This document shows positions 36,830-50,316 of a stretch of 64,000 nt of DNA, in pieces. Origin of the DNA: Pyronema omphalodes (taxonomy: Eukaryota > Ascomycota > Pezizomycetes > Pezizales > Pyronemataceae); NCBI GenBank assembly GCA_024516155.1, contig JAJJXM010000008.1:806001-870000 (forward strand), read 5' to 3'. The position numbers and the translations under genes were made by a program. Below the pieces are notes generated by a model, which saw only the letters and a list, made by a program, of their open reading frames with translations, was not told where the DNA came from and ran no database searches. Each line of letters opens with the position of its first letter. The stretch's first letter is position 1.

Positions 36830-38613
36830 ATGGCCCGTCGTTCTACCAACACACGTGCGTTCTTTCCTACTATTATGTTTTATTAAAACCTCTGTGTTCG
36901 ATGCTGGGATGCAAATTGTTAATACCTACCATAAAATAGCGCCTCTAGGAGCTTCCCCACAGATAATCCCCTCGCCATTTGAGTACCTTTTTAACGATCC
37001 TGCTGCTGGTGGCCCATCACAATTACCGGTCTCCAGCCCGGCCCCATCCTACGTCGAGGACCACCGGCACTTTGCGTCTTATCCAGAGGAAGTTGACCGT
37101 AGATTCACGGAAGAAACCCAATATCGCCAGCCTGGACGCGGTTCTTCTTCTCCTTATCATTCGGACTATCCCTCTCCCCCAGACAGCACTGGTTCTGAGC
37201 ACGAATACGAAGCACCCATGTATGAACACGGCAATTCTGATGGAATTCCCTTCTCCCAGCAGCAATCAACAAGTAAACCCTTCAACAGAAAATCAAGGGC
37301 TGGGAAATCTCATGTTGTTACTCCCGCCGGGGCTGGTCCCGGATTGAAGTGTACCTTTAACGACGATGGAAGTTGTTGCGATGAGGAGATGTTCAAGGTT
37401 CCTTCGAAAATGAGGTATGCTATTTCAATCCTTTTAATGAGTTTATCAAGTGTCGGTTGATCTCCATTACGTTACTTCTTTGATCACACTATACAAGCCC
37501 CCACAAATACGATACCCGACAGCGTGGATCACATTTACTTCTCCTCACCTGCAGTTTAGCTTTTACAAAACACATCAAAACTCTGAGCTGTCCCCCACAT
37601 CAATGCTTTTAGCATTCGCCTATTCTCCTTCTGTCTCTCTGCACAACATTTTGGCTTTTGCCTGTCATCTGCACTTATCATTTACCCCCATAGCTCCTAC
37701 CACTTTATCACATCATAATCTTCTTCTCTTACTTCGACAGCACTTACACAAGCTTGTTGTTTTGTTTTTGTCCCTTTTTCTTCTTCTATCTCTTCATATT
37801 TTCATTTTCAATCCTTCTTTGGACTTCCAACTAATAACACAAAGACATCACCTAATCGAAAAGCACGTCTTATTCTCACCCTTCCAATGCGACAACTGTA
37901 TGCGCGTATTCACTCGAATGTCCTTGCGTACTCGTCACCTTGAAAAGGTTCCTATTACACCACACGACATTCACGACCCACGTATTGAAGAACGAATCTG
38001 CCCACACCCTCCAGCAATGCAGAGTAAAGATTATAAGATTCGAAAATTGATTGAAGATGCTCTGTGGAGCATTAAAACAGAGCAAAAGGAAGTTGAGGAG
38101 GCCATTAAGTTGATTAAAAAATATAACCCAATTTTGGAAGGGAGAAAGAAGAGAGGTGGGAGTAGTGATCGGAGTAATGGTTAGTTTTTGATTCCTTTTT
38201 CGGTTGCTGGATTACGATCTCGCCGCTTCATTTTTCCTCCATATTCAACGCAAATTGCTGATAAACATCCTATGATATTAGGTACCCGCACCCCCAATCG
38301 ATCTCCCCGTCCCGAACGAGCTTCGATGTATCCATACCCTGTACCCCGTTCTCCACAAGGAACAGCTGTACAGCAAAGGTACACTTCCTTGACGTCTCCC
38401 AACCGGAATCGCCAATACCGTCACCCAAACCCCCCTCATGAAACGACTACTCAGGCTGCCTATTCGCTTCCCCACTCACAGCCCGTCCTGGGCTCAAGCT
38501 ACAATGACCAGAATCAAAGCTTCGACCAACGTATGCCTCATGTTCCCAGCATGAGTTTTACCCCATTTCCCTATGCACCGTTTAGTTACATTGCGGAGCC
38601 AGCAAGAAGATAA
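36830..38613 (+). CDS. Cysteine-rich compound zinc-finger protein (copy 1 of a local family)
   Basis: Proposed exons 36830..36854, 36940..37414, 37845..38179 and 38282..38613 give 388 aa. The introns are 85 nt (GTGCGT..ATAG), 430 nt (GTATGC, CTAATAAC branch site, AAAG) and 102 nt (GTTAGT..TTAG), and every join keeps frame. The start ATG has a strong context (CAATCATGGCC); an alternative is ATG 36909 without the first intron. A Pro/Ser-rich N-terminus leads to the finger region, LKCTFNDDGSCCDEEMFKVP, then SKMRHHLIEKH across the second splice, then FQCDNCMRVFTRMSLRTRHL. This is a C..C..H-x4-H unit followed by a CxxC..H unit. A charged helix follows (IRKLIEDALWSIKTEQKEVE), then a Pro/Tyr/Gln-rich tail. 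The same layout recurs in the genes at 50317 and 63282. It is likely a nuclear or nucleic-acid-binding protein; the exact role is unknown. The first exon is the least certain part. Confidence 0.68.
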
Positions 38614-41600
38614 GGATGATTCTAGCGAGCCGTAAAGACATAGGAATGCTTGGCTCGGATCGTGGGAGGGAAAAATTGCTGACGTTTTTGGGTGGCGATA
38701 CCGATCGGGATGATTTATTTCTTTTGTGTTATGACTGATTGAATTAACTCATTTGTTTCTCTTGAATGAATGTAAGGGATTATTAGTTGTGTATTTTACC
38801 CTGGAAAAGCCTTGGAAATTGTATCGAGCGACCGGAGAACAGCAGTGATGGTGCAAGAGTAACGACTCATTAAGTTTCAGTTGTAAAGTAGTGAATTGCT
38901 GATCCCCCTGGCCTTTTTTGAAACGACAGTTATGATTCAATTAGTGCAGTCAGTAGCGAAACCGTGGTGACCCATTTGGCAATCACGTGACGTTTCCATG
39001 AAATATGTCCGATGGTCAGAAGGATACCTCTGTTAAGACCGCGATAGACCAGTATCCCGCCGTACAGATTGCCCAATTGCTGGTAATCTCTACAAGATCT
39101 AGGAAGTTGATCAAAGGCTTTCAATCCTGCGCAGCCGCAGGCTCTGAATCTAGGATATACTTTCAGGTGTCTCAGTGGACTCCGAAGTATGTCAAAGTAC
39201 TGGGCTACCTCTTGCAACTGGCTATAAAATCAGAATCGTTGAGTCGAAACAGATTTCTGCAAATTTAGACACATTCATCTGCCAATTGACCGACAACGAA
39301 ATAAATCGGTGCACACCAGGCGTTCTGTCATTGTTGAAAGTAATCATATGTGTTGCGTTGAGGCATCGTAGCTGGTCATCTGTTGGAGTGGGGTAGACCG
39401 TCTTTCAAAATTTCTGGTGGATCCAATCGGCCATAAATCGTGATCTATACTTTTCTTTCAGCTGCTTGTGCTTTTGGCGGTCTGAGATACATCGTCTATG
39501 TGCTGTTGATAGCATCTAAAGCACTTGATCTTTGACGCCTCATGCAAGGCCAGTTCTAATCACCATTTCAATTCAGGATCACGCCGGTTTTCCGTGGGAA
39601 ATCAAGGAGAAAAACATTTTCATATATTGATGTTTTTAATCAAGAAACCTGGTTGAAAGAATCGCATCTTCGTTAGACGTGAACACTGCTCTATGTATTT
39701 CTTTGGGATAGGTAAGAGAACTCCAGTTCGGCGATAGTAAGACGGTTTTTGGCCTGAATTTTTAGTGTCTTTTCATGAAACGGACAGCCGTCGCGGAAGA
39801 GCGGTAGCTGAGCGTCCGTTGATTCTGGATGGCCCAAGTACGGCGCGGGTTGGTATGCAGCTTCTTACCCGCAGAAACCCGAGCAAATGTTGGTCTTCGG
39901 GTGTTTTTACATGGCCATACTATGGTGCTTGGATTAGTGCAAGGAGAAGACACTATGCCGCTTGGTTCGCCGTTGGTCCCTACTTGGTTCAAAAGTTTTC
40001 TTTCCGGGCGCTATTTCTTTTATCCGAAAGCTATTGGGTTGAATGAGGGACAACAGATAGGATTGTTTCTGTGCCCATGATAGAACATGCTGTGATTTCC
40101 GGACCCACAATCCACTGAGCCCCATGACACGGGGCTTTTCTGGAGCAGGAAACCACAACCTGGCTGTACTGCTACCTCGGTATCGTCAAAGCTGGATAGG
40201 GCTGAAGCAAGCCGAATGCCTCGTTCATGGGTAGTTTCCCAAACACACCCTAATTCATCAGACAACAGGTTTTGCGCCAAAATGTATAGAATCGGATCCT
40301 TAATCTATATAGCGTCTTGACTAGACTTGGCATAATTTTGATTTAATGTTTCCCCGTGACTAAGCATCGAGTGACTTCTCATGAGCGCACCTTGCCTTAT
40401 AATTTTGCACAACTGTGATGGTGTCTTATAGCCGCATAGAACCGCTGTGCAATGCAGCCGCCTGCACGCAAAAACAGGCAATTTTCAAGCTTCTGTAGCT
40501 CCAAAAATCACCCCCCCCCCCCCCCTCTGAATTGAATATGGCACAACCAGCGCGTCTTCTCAGGCCTCACAACTAGGATGTCTCATTTTGTGTAGTTATT
40601 AAATTTGATTCTTCAAGTTTAAAGGTTCTAATTATTAAATTCACAATATTTCCGTTAGTCACATCCTCATGTGAGTGTGCCTTTCAATCTTACGGCGTTT
40701 AGAGTACTTTTTCGCGCCTGTGCTCATGCCATCAGCTTCTTGTTAACCACAGACAAGAATTAATAACAATTCTATTTTTCTTGTGATGTATGTATTTAAA
40801 CCCTATTGGGCATTTTAACTCTGTTTTTTGCTCTCAGAATTATTCTCAAAGTCTCAGTCTATCATCCCAGGAGCTTCAAATTAAGTCTCTCTGTGTTGGA
40901 AGGTGGTGAAAATATCGGTGTTGGGGGTTTTCTCCTCGGAGACCCCTGCCACGCCACCTTGATCAAGTGTCTGACACCGTACACTGCACAAAGAAAATAT
41001 TCTTCTGGACTGCGACAGGCTAGAAATGAATACTCCTATGGCAAAGCTCCACCAGTTCCGCAACCCCGCGGCAAATGTTTCACCTCGCGTAATAACGCTA
41101 AATTGTGCCGAGCACCAGTTAGTCTTCCTTGATCTGATTGCGGTGGAGTTGATAAGTGGGGTGGATTGTTTATCTCGACTCCGGAGTTGGTGAGTTGAGG
41201 TTTCTTAGATACCAAGCATTATGTATATAGCAAATACATTTATGTAATAAGCAATGGATGTGCCGGAATCAAACATTGATCATAAAAATGTTTTACTGTA
41301 TCGTTAGGAAAGCAAACGAGTTAATATTAGGGACAGACATGCTTACTACATATATGCATAGTGTTTATCAATTAATTCAGCACAGAATATTCAATCAGCG
41401 ATGGATGGTTTGCAAACTTAATTAGATGGCAGGTTGTTGGCAGCTGGCTTGCCCATGGTTCAACTTTGTACTAGTGCCTTCCACACTTGGTAGCTCCTCA
41501 TTTGATCCAGATGAGACCCCTCCATCGGTTCAGTCCAGCCTCTGAATTGCTGGAATAGGGAATCAAAATCCCTGGAGTCTTCCAAGTTTCCACGTCTAAT

Positions 41601-43440
41601 TTTCATTTGGTAACTAATACCCCGCCAGAGTGTGTTAGAGCTCACCTAAGGTTGACCTAGCCGGTTCAAAGAATAGCCATTGTTGCCGGACTCCGTAACA
41701 ATCGATTCCCAACCATGACCACCACAATCATCACGGTGCAAAGTACCCGAGAATACTCGTTGACTGAATTTACGTATAGCTACTCCGTATCCCAAATCGT
41801 CTCCCACCTCGTCTCCAGAGTCCAATCGGTCCCAATATGTCGATGGTACGTAATAGCTGATCTCGCCCAGTCAGTCGTCTGAAGCGCCATCGAAGCCAAT
41901 ATCGCCGATATATAGCGCGAAATCGTTGATACACGCTCCGCTTCATTAGCCGGAGATCTTTATTGCGCAGGACCAAATCTAACCTCCAATTTTATCTGAA
42001 CGAAAATAAGAAATATCCGACTCGGAGTTCCGCGGCTGGCTAACGACTTGATGCCGGAATTTTGTTCTTCGACTTCACCCAACTTGACAGATTGAATTTT
42101 CGTATTATTCCCTGGGTTAGTCATCTTTATCTCATCAGCTACGGAACTTATCCGGCGCCTTTCGTAGTATGTAAGAATGCCGTGCGGCATCACGGCTTGC
42201 AAGTAACAGCTAACGGGCCGTCATGGGCCGGAATGGAATCCGGGACGGGGGTGCCCGATACATCATGCTAACAGTCTTCGGCCGACTTTCCGAGACAAAG
42301 TCGGCATAAGCGTCTTTGGTTATCTGTATACGGATCCGTCGGTCGGCCGGGAGTCCCTGGCCCGTCTTTCAGTTCTTGACGCCAAGACGGCACCGGGAAG
42401 GATATCACCATCACTAGCACCGACCAAAGTCGGGGGGTTACATATGTTGCACCATATGCAGATTTTTCTCTTCCAATTTTCGCGGGCGCGACCACAGCAC
42501 AAAGGCAATCAACTGCTCTTGGGCACCTGGGTAAGTCCGGAGTTGTGTTGCATCCCGGCGCCCGATTGTTTTTCCTGCACATGCAACAGGAAATGCCAAG
42601 AACATTGCCTTCCATGAAGCACCAATATCTTTTGATATTTATGGTTGTAATTAGCCAGCATAGTCGTCTTGATCCTTCTCTGTTTCTCGGGAAACCTTTA
42701 AAGACATGGCTGTACTTCTGCTAGGTGCGAATTGTAAAGGGTGCGCCTGACTTAGCACAACCCCAAAGTACAAGAGAAAGCACTGCATTCTGTAGAATGG
42801 TGCTCTCGCAAGACCGCGAGTTAAATCCTCCGTGAAATTATACATGCCCCGTACCGAAGGGAAATGGTGCTAGTTATCAGATCCAACGAACCATGGTTCG
42901 ATTGATACCACGTGAGAATTTCATTTGCCTGGACCGCGGCCTAGAAGTTGTCGATGGATTCAGGTGGCTTACCGAACGGGGAGAAGCCTTTCCTAAAATA
43001 GTAATCAGTACTGCAGCTCCACTACATGCGTGAGGTGATTACCAGTGACTGGCATACGCAGAAAGGCCCTCTGGCTCTGTCCAAGGAAGCTACGTATAAC
43101 GCGTATCGACGTGTGGAATCCGGCCCACACCGCCAGCATATATGATAGCTTCTAGTAAAATCTAGACCTCAGGCTTAGAAATAGTGGAGACCTTCTTGAT
43201 AGTTATGAAAGCGGTACGCCGTAGGTGTCGTAACAGATGTGCCTGACAAAAATGCAGCCGCAAAAGTCACACATCGGTCCACAAATGAATTTGTCAAAGA
43301 CCCAATGACTAAGTTCTCAGAAGATCCATGCTGATCTAAAGGTAAATGGCATTGAGCAAGAAAAGGCCGACCATTCTCTAGTGATTTGATTAACTGTTGC
43401 CCAGTGTTTGTTCTTGAAAATTAACCACTGGCTAAGGCCC
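38614..43440. other. Gene-poor region
   Basis: The first few hundred bases are the 3' flank of the zinc-finger gene. The rest has short frames only. The longest are about 108-115 codons near 40806-41132 (+), which lacks an ATG start, and 42268-42615 (-), which is Cys-rich but unlike any family I know. A 15-base C run lies at 40511-40525. I see no gene I would defend. Confidence 0.4.
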
Positions 43441-43769
43441 GAGAAGCATTCTCATCAAGTTGAACATCAATAAAACCCTTGGTAAGTATGTAGATAGGAA
43501 TCCTATGATACAGAGCTAGGAACTGAAATGGCGCTTGGAGCAGATTCCAGAAATGGGTAACGATGATATAGCCAGGTTCTGTGATAACTTATAAAAAAAC
43601 CAGGGGAGAAGCATTCTCATCAAGTTGAACATCAATAAAACCCTTGGTAAGTATGTAGATAGGAATCCTATGATACAGAGCTAGGAACTGAAATGGCGCT
43701 TGGAGCAGATTCCAGAAATGGGTAACGATGATATAGCCAGGTTCTGTGATAACTTATAAAAAAACCAGG
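43441..43769. repeat. Tandem duplication, 165-bp unit, two identical copies
   Basis: 43441-43604 and 43606-43769 are identical at every base I compared (164 bp), separated by one G. They start GAGAAGCATTCTCATCAAG and end with a seven-A run and CCAGG. No function is visible, and the duplication lies outside any credible gene. The identity implies a very recent event, or an assembly artefact. Confidence 0.92.
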
Positions 43770-43937
43770 TTCGACCAATTACTGAGCGTGCTGAATGTCT
43801 TTACTAAACGATTTCTGGAATTGAACGCAGAGTACAGCTAAATCAGCACTGCAGAAACCACTCCGGGGTTTGAGCGAAGTATATATTCTAAGACTCAATG
43901 CGCCTGATGCACCAGTCGATCGGCTATCGCTTGTCGC

Positions 43938-44085
43938 ACAGAAGACCTGAAAGGTAACATTTTAATTTATGTTGACGGGAGTCGGAGTGAAAAAGGTAAT
44001 GATTGCGCATGGTCCAGAAACAGCATTTTATGCCAACACGGAATTCTCCAATTGATCAAGCGGCGTGGTATTGTTGAATTGCAGT
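43938..44085 (+). pseudogene. Possible RNase H relic of a LINE-type element
   Basis: An uninterrupted frame reads RTEDLKGNILIYVDGSRSEK followed by GNDCAW, then loses similarity and stops. The segment matches the start of RNase H domains in fungal non-LTR elements, where the first catalytic Asp lies in an IYxDGSxxxxG block. The second and later blocks are absent. It is a fragment at best, but consistent with transposon decay in this gene-poor zone. Confidence 0.35.
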
Positions 44086-47000
44086 AAAATTACTGATATG
44101 TCTGAAGGATGATAAGATAAGACCGTGGAAATATTTGCTGACATGAATTTCAGTTGCCACCATGAACTGTGGTTGTCAGCAGTGTTTTGAGGAAATGGAT
44201 TTGTACCTAGGTACATGAGCGCCGAAAACATTTCTACGCCAACCATCATTCGGACTTTTCAACCACCGCGAAGCGTTGCCATGACAACACAACCGAGTTA
44301 CCGCCGACGACACACAGGCGGAGAGTTGCCCCCAGAATGCCAAGCGCGCATCAAACAATGGATATGTAGGGAGACCAGTAAGTTGTAGGGTCGACTAAGA
44401 ATGAACATACCATGTCGTATAGTGAAAGCCTATACGAATTTTTTTTTAGCTGCCGAAAGATAATGAGTAGAGATTAAAAGGAGTAGTTGGGGTGCCGAGC
44501 TTTATAATCGGAATCGAAACAGAGATGGAGGACGCTGAGATCTTCCACCGGGATGGGCGGGAGCGATATGGCATTAGCTACGCCCGGTTACCCTTAAGTA
44601 GGTTTGCCGATGCGCTAGTCCTAACGCGCTCTAAAAGTATGATACGTCATATGAGCCACTGTAGTTTCACTCGAAATGTGCGGGTCTCGGCTTCAATTTT
44701 GGACCATCAAAACGATGGACCGGAGGCGCAACTGCGTTAAGTTGCTGACACAATCGCTTACAAATCAAACGTCATATATGGAAAATGATATGTATTAAAA
44801 AAAAAAGAAAAGCTCCATATGAGCGTTACAACGAGCGAACAGGGCTCTGGACAAATAGACGCAACGGCAACCATCACGACGCAGACAGGAGAGCCACACC
44901 TCCAGCACCAGAAGCAGGCCACCTGGCAACATGGCGAGGCAATTTGTATTTATTGTGTAGGTCCGCTATAACATTAAGGTTTGGAACGTCATGAATAATA
45001 AATAAATCAATAAATAAAGTTACAAGTAGGTAACCGTGATGAATCCTGGTATACATACAGGACGGGGAGAAATTCCCTGTTACAGATTGGGTATTTACAT
45101 TAACGAAAGAGCAAAGGTTTACAATGCCCGTCTCTTGGCGCATGGTGTTTCTAAATATTATTCATTCGCGCGTGTTCTTCAGATTGTAGACCTTTCGTCA
45201 AAGCGGATAGCATAATTACCCGGTACTTGGACACGCCAATCGACTGAAGGACGTATAGTAAGAGACGATATCAAGTAGGGAGAACTTTAATATGAGAATA
45301 GACCAAATAAATTGAACGCTTAACGAAGGCTCGAATGTATTATCTTTCATCGATTTGTATAATTATTGGGACCTATCGTTGTGTAATTTCTACAACTTCA
45401 CTCAATCCTAAATCCTCAATTCCAAAGCCCAGGGTTCCCGACCCCACTAAGTACATACCAAACCACTGAGTCATTTTGGTACCCAAGCTCCTTCTACCAT
45501 CCAAAATTGAATATCCGGACTGCCAGATTTAGATACATCCTACAACCCACCGCTTTAATCTTCATTCCAAAGCCCCCAGGGTTTAGTTTATCACCGGATA
45601 ATTAATCTCTCTTCTAAAACTCCCAGGGTTGCAGTAACTGCCGGATAATAAGTCCGAGGTATGGTAGATTTATCTTGATTTAGATGTATTTCATGAATAG
45701 TTATTTTGCGCAACTGCCAGTTTTGGGATTGAGAGTAAATACAAGGAGGATAAAAAGAACCCACTTGTTATTTGTGGGACCAGAGAAACTTAAATCTGAA
45801 TGAAGTAAGAGGATCAGCCCATGCATTATCATGGACTCTCGGGGCTCACGAGGATGTTCAGGCTACCCGGGCTTTCAAGCATCCCCTTGTACACACAGCA
45901 CATTTCACTGAGGCTGAGGCTGAGCCAAATGCCAGTGGTCCATGTGGGAATGTGGGGATGTGGATATATTCACCAGTTGTGACTATGTAAGACATACTCA
46001 ATATCTTTTTTTCCCCAGCAGTTTCAAGATTATCGAAACCCCCATTAATTAGCCAAGCCAGCATTTTCCACCAAGAAGGCTATAGCTGGTTGACATATCC
46101 GTTTCATAAGATGCAGTATATTCTACGGCTGATATTAGTAGTCATGATCCGTAACACGCTAGTAACTTAATCAAGCGTTGCGCACGCCTTTTTTTAACCA
46201 TTCTCGTGGCATCTAATGAATAAGCGCAGACAATATATATATACCGTATAGTATTTTGGAAGCATGATAACTACATACATATGTACATAGGTCCCATTGT
46301 AGCGTGCACCAGCCACCTTCTAATATATCGATAAGCCAATATTTACCGTTTCATCACGCGATATAACTATCTAATAAGTATGGATGTGGCGTATAGAAAC
46401 CCCGTATGTGCTGTACATGTGGCTGAGTACAATTTGAATCCGTGGCTGGAAGTTGTAACATTAACTCGAAGTTTTAAAAAGTCTCAAATATCTTCCAGAG
46501 ACGCTAGTCGCTCGCTTGCCATCTATTTCAATGATAGTCGTGTGGTGGGGGTTCTGTAGCCGCGATGTGGGGGTGTTGTGGTTATGATCGGTGTTTCAGG
46601 TTTTGTTTCAATTGGCGGCCGAATGCGCGGTAAACTTTGAACGTTGAATATCCCACTCTTCTTACTGACATTCAAGGCAGATTAGAGCTACTGTAAACGT
46701 ATCTTGTGGGTTATGATTCGCGGTATATCAATTTGGGTACCTGGTACCTGACTGTGGCGGAAGGTTTAATCGTGATTAGTGGAAGATGCGTCCTGGCGCT
46801 GGAGATTCGGGTGTATAACTGCCCATGTCCAGTGTATTGGGAAAGGTTTGTGTTGCATCGTGGATCTACAATAAAATAGCAAAGGATTACACATCATGCG
46901 AGTCAATGAGTATCATGCGAAATTGGTTGTGGTGTTAATTTTTTTATGGTATTAATCTTCAAAAATTCGTGATGGACCAATTCGGGGTGTTCTGAGAGGT

Positions 47001-47100
47001 CGCAACGCAAAACAGTGGAAAGGAGTGAATGTTAGTTAATTCGTGATATGACAGCGAACTCAGTCAGTTTCGATCATAGCAAGGAAGAATGCTGACATTT
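44086..47100. other. Gene-poor region
   Basis: Only frames shorter than 90 codons. Around 45410-45660 the phrase CCAAAGCCC(C)CAGGGTT recurs with variations. Nothing was recognised. Confidence 0.4.
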
Positions 47101-47160
47101 GTCAAATCAATTAAATTTCATAATTCATCCATTTACGGTAGTAACACTCCACAGAACACC

Positions 47161-47250
47161 CGCGCTTGATCGCAAAGTGGAGACCACTCGGGTAGATCGT
47201 CTCGGCAGACAAGCGACCGCTCGGCTCCATGCACAATCCCGCAAGGCGTA
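47161..47250. repeat. Dispersed repeat, copy A
   Basis: The series CGCGCTTGATCGCAAA, CTCGGGTAGATCGTCTCG, AAGCGACCGCTCG, ATGCACAATC parallels segments at about 48490-48600 and 48895-48985. It is diverged and non-coding. Confidence 0.5.
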
Positions 47251-48489
47251 CTCGTTGGAGAAGCAACACGCCCTTCTCGCGAACTTGGATTCATCGGTAA
47301 TTTAAATTCTTCGTGACCATTGGTGATTCGTGGACAGTAACGAGGGATTAACGTACAGCGTAGGGCGCGCTTCTTTGCGCTTCTCTGCGCTTGCGCCGTT
47401 TCAGCAGATATTTTCGAGAACATTCAGCCGCTCGTTTTTAGCGAATAACACTCGATATAAGATCTGGGAAACCAAATAAGACTCCGCTTGGAGATCATCC
47501 AATGGCTTACTACATATCGAAGTCGAACAATTTGGATACTATTTTATTGAATAGTTCCTTTTAGCGCATCGCATTGTTATCGCGAATAGTGCTGTTCCCC
47601 AATGTTGTGCACCTTTTCGAATACGGCATTATTCAAATACCTTCCAAACGCAGCTTAAGTCGATTACATTAGCAGCGCCTAAAAGGGTAATCTTCTGGAA
47701 TCATGGATTGAACATGTGCACCCCGCCCTTCTATGTATGCCCGCACATAACCGCACGACAAGCATTCCACGGGGAAGTAATTTCGCTTGATCCCAAGCGA
47801 CCACTCGGTTAACTTTAAATATGCCTGTAGATGGATAAGAATTTCTCCTATCGTCTTGACAGCGTGGGGAGGGGGGTAGGGCAGTGTCTCGTTGTGTTTC
47901 TGTACGGCCGATGCTCTGGTGTCGAGTTCAATGCGCCAAGGACTTGGTATTTAGTTCATCGCAGTGAATTCGGTAGCGTATTATTTCACAAAATTGATCA
48001 CGGTACATCTATAGAGAGTTTATTCGATTCCGGGTTTTCTTGTAAAGCCTATTACGGGGAAGATTGAGTTGTTTGATATGGAGCCATTTTATTCTGTCGT
48101 TCCCAGAATCTGCTTTCAGTCCCATGGCTTTTCAATATTCCAATGAAACGTGTTGACTACTGGAAGATGGATTTTGCGACAGCTCGCAATCGAGCTCGGA
48201 ATGAAATTCAATCTTCCAAACAACGTCCAATTTGGAAGTAAGCTGTCATCTCACAGCGATATCTCAGTCGTAAGCTGGTGAAATTACGGTGAGAGTCCAA
48301 GATGCCGTAGGGCTTTGATACGCGCCCGGGCTTCATCGCAAGAGATTGAAAGCGGTGAGTGCGGCCCGAGAAGTTCTTCAAGTCTTCCTGATCGCAACAA
48401 ATTTCTCCGACATATGTAATGTGCAGTAGTAGAGTTCGTGATGTATTGATTGGCGGTCGAAAACGGTAAGGATCTAGAGTGGTGGTCAG

Positions 48490-48600
48490 AATTGCCCTTC
48501 CTGCCCGCACTTGCCCGCACAAATCACGAGACGGGAGACACTCGGGAAGATCTCCTCGCTTGGAAGCAAGCGAGTGCTCGCCTCAATGCACGATCTCGCT
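48490..48600. repeat. Dispersed repeat, copy B
   Basis: The series AATTGCCCTTCCTGCCCGCACTTG (split here as AATTGCCCTTCC and CCCGCACTTG), CTCGGGAAGATCTCCTCGCT, AAGCAAGCGAGTGCTCG, ATGCACGATC aligns with copies A and C in the same order. Confidence 0.5.
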
Positions 48601-48894
48601 TCGATCAGATTGGCTTGAACATGAACTTGAGGAGTGATAGTGGTGGTGGTGGTGGTGGTGATGTATAGAGAATTGTATGACCATGGTACTGTGTTTTCTT
48701 GCGTTCGGGTGGCTGTCTTCTCGAGATTTCTGGGATGACGATATTAATTTCCCAGATTACCAGATTTCAAGATTGATTCGATATGTGCCTCTAGAATCAC
48801 ATTATTCTCGAAGAAAACTGTACCGATTTCCAGGTTTCTTGCTCCTGGGGATAGAAAGCAGTACAGTTCTAGAAACAAGTGTCACAATCGGCAA

Positions 48895-48985
48895 AATTGC
48901 CTTCCCCAGCCCGCACTTGAACGCAAATTCGGGAAGATCATCACGCTTTCTAATAAGCAATTTCTCGATTGTACATGTCCCATCT
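48895..48985. repeat. Dispersed repeat, copy C
   Basis: The series AATTGCCTTCC, CCCGCACTTGAACGCAAA, TTCGGGAAGATCATCACGCT, AATAAGCAATTTCTCG, GTACATG follows the order of copies A and B, with G/C positions often replaced by A/T. Confidence 0.5.
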
Positions 48986-50316
48986 TGCTTCGAGCGGAAG
49001 TAAAGTGAAGGGTGGGGGTAAAGTAGAAAGTTTATGCGCTTACCCTTCATGATATCGAAAGGAGGGTGATTTTGGTGGGGAATTTTGACGCCGCTTCAAC
49101 TGTGCGCTATCCCCAGAAGATCGGTGGTACACCTCAACTTGGAATCTAATTCTTACTCTGTTTAGCTGCTATACCAAGAAACTTACTGTGATCGCTTAAG
49201 ATCAGAAGAACGCGCTTCAACGTGGGGCAGCCGTACGGCTTTCTGCCCCACCCCAAGCAAGATTTTTCTGCTCTAGATTTCAAGATCCAGTGACTTTCAT
49301 CTTGGCAAAGCTCAATCCTCAAGCGCAACTCTTCGCACAGAGGGACGCTATGGTCTCGCTACAGCAAGCCGTCTTCGCTTCGAATAATCCATTTCACCAG
49401 TAGCAGTGAGTACTTTCGATAACGTAAGGCTGTGAAGCGCGCGATGCGGCTGCGTTTTGTCGGGACGAGGGGTTTGACGGGTCTTTAGCGGGTTTGAGTG
49501 TGGTTTGAGGAAGCACCATGACGACGGTTTCATTATGCAAGACCCTGTCTCCGATGTGCCGTTACGATGTGCGCCCCACTCAGTGCTGTAGGTTACTATT
49601 CTCTTTACAGTATGTCATGTTTGCCTTTCAGCAATGGCCAGCACATTTTGGCTGTGTAAATATCCGTAGGTGTATGACGATATGACTGCTATCCCTCGTG
49701 ATTGGTTACTGAATGTGTTATGAACGACTTCTAGAACCTTTCCGGATAAAGTGTTTTTCCTCAGAATGCATTTTTGTGTCGTGATACGCGGGGGGGTGGT
49801 GAGTATGTAGTGGGGGTGGTGATCCATCCATTCGCTTCATTCCCTGCGCCTCGCTTTGGCTGCACAGCGCTTGGTACATCTTATGCGCACCCCTGCTGCA
49901 TGGTGGCTCATCCTTTTCACTCCCAGGTTTCCACACCTTATGACTGTGGTTTGTCTTGCGCAGCGCACCCCGTGGTATCTGCCTACTCTAAGTGTAAACA
50001 GCCTCGCAAGACTCCCAAGATTTTGGTCAAGGCAACCAACGAGGAAAAGCGCACACCACTATTCGCACGGTCTGAGCTGTGGCATTCGTTGTAACGAGTA
50101 TTGCGGCGGCTTTGCTGTCTGCGGCTTTGAGCTGTCAGTAACAGATACATATAACTCAACTTCATTTCGCCCCGGTATGAGATCCTCCCGTTCCCCATCC
50201 GCCTACACAAAAGAGCCCTATCGATAAGCCCTAAAGCACAACTTCAGAGCCCTCAAAATATCCAAGACCCGCCCCAAAGAACACCAAGAAAATACCCCAC
50301 TACCAAGCCCTATCAG
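48986..50316. other. Gene-free region and probable promoter
   Basis: No gene is supported. The pyrimidine- and A-rich DNA just before 50317 probably holds the 5' untranslated region of the next gene. Confidence 0.45.

Noticed and set aside
36855..37460. 201-codon frame taken as a gene starting at 36855
   Set aside because: The first codon is GTG and is better explained as the splice donor GTGCGT of the first intron.
39762..40280. Overlapping frames on both strands suggesting a transposase relic
   Set aside because: No DDE, helix-turn-helix or zinc motif found.
42268..42615. 115-codon Cys-containing minus frame (GISCCMCRKNNR)
   Set aside because: Considered as a small secreted or zinc-binding protein, but there is no signal peptide and no regular Cys spacing.
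42760..42850. tRNA-like stem with CGAGTTAAATCCTCCG
   Set aside because: T-loop consensus and acceptor stem do not fit; no tRNA was supported anywhere in the window.
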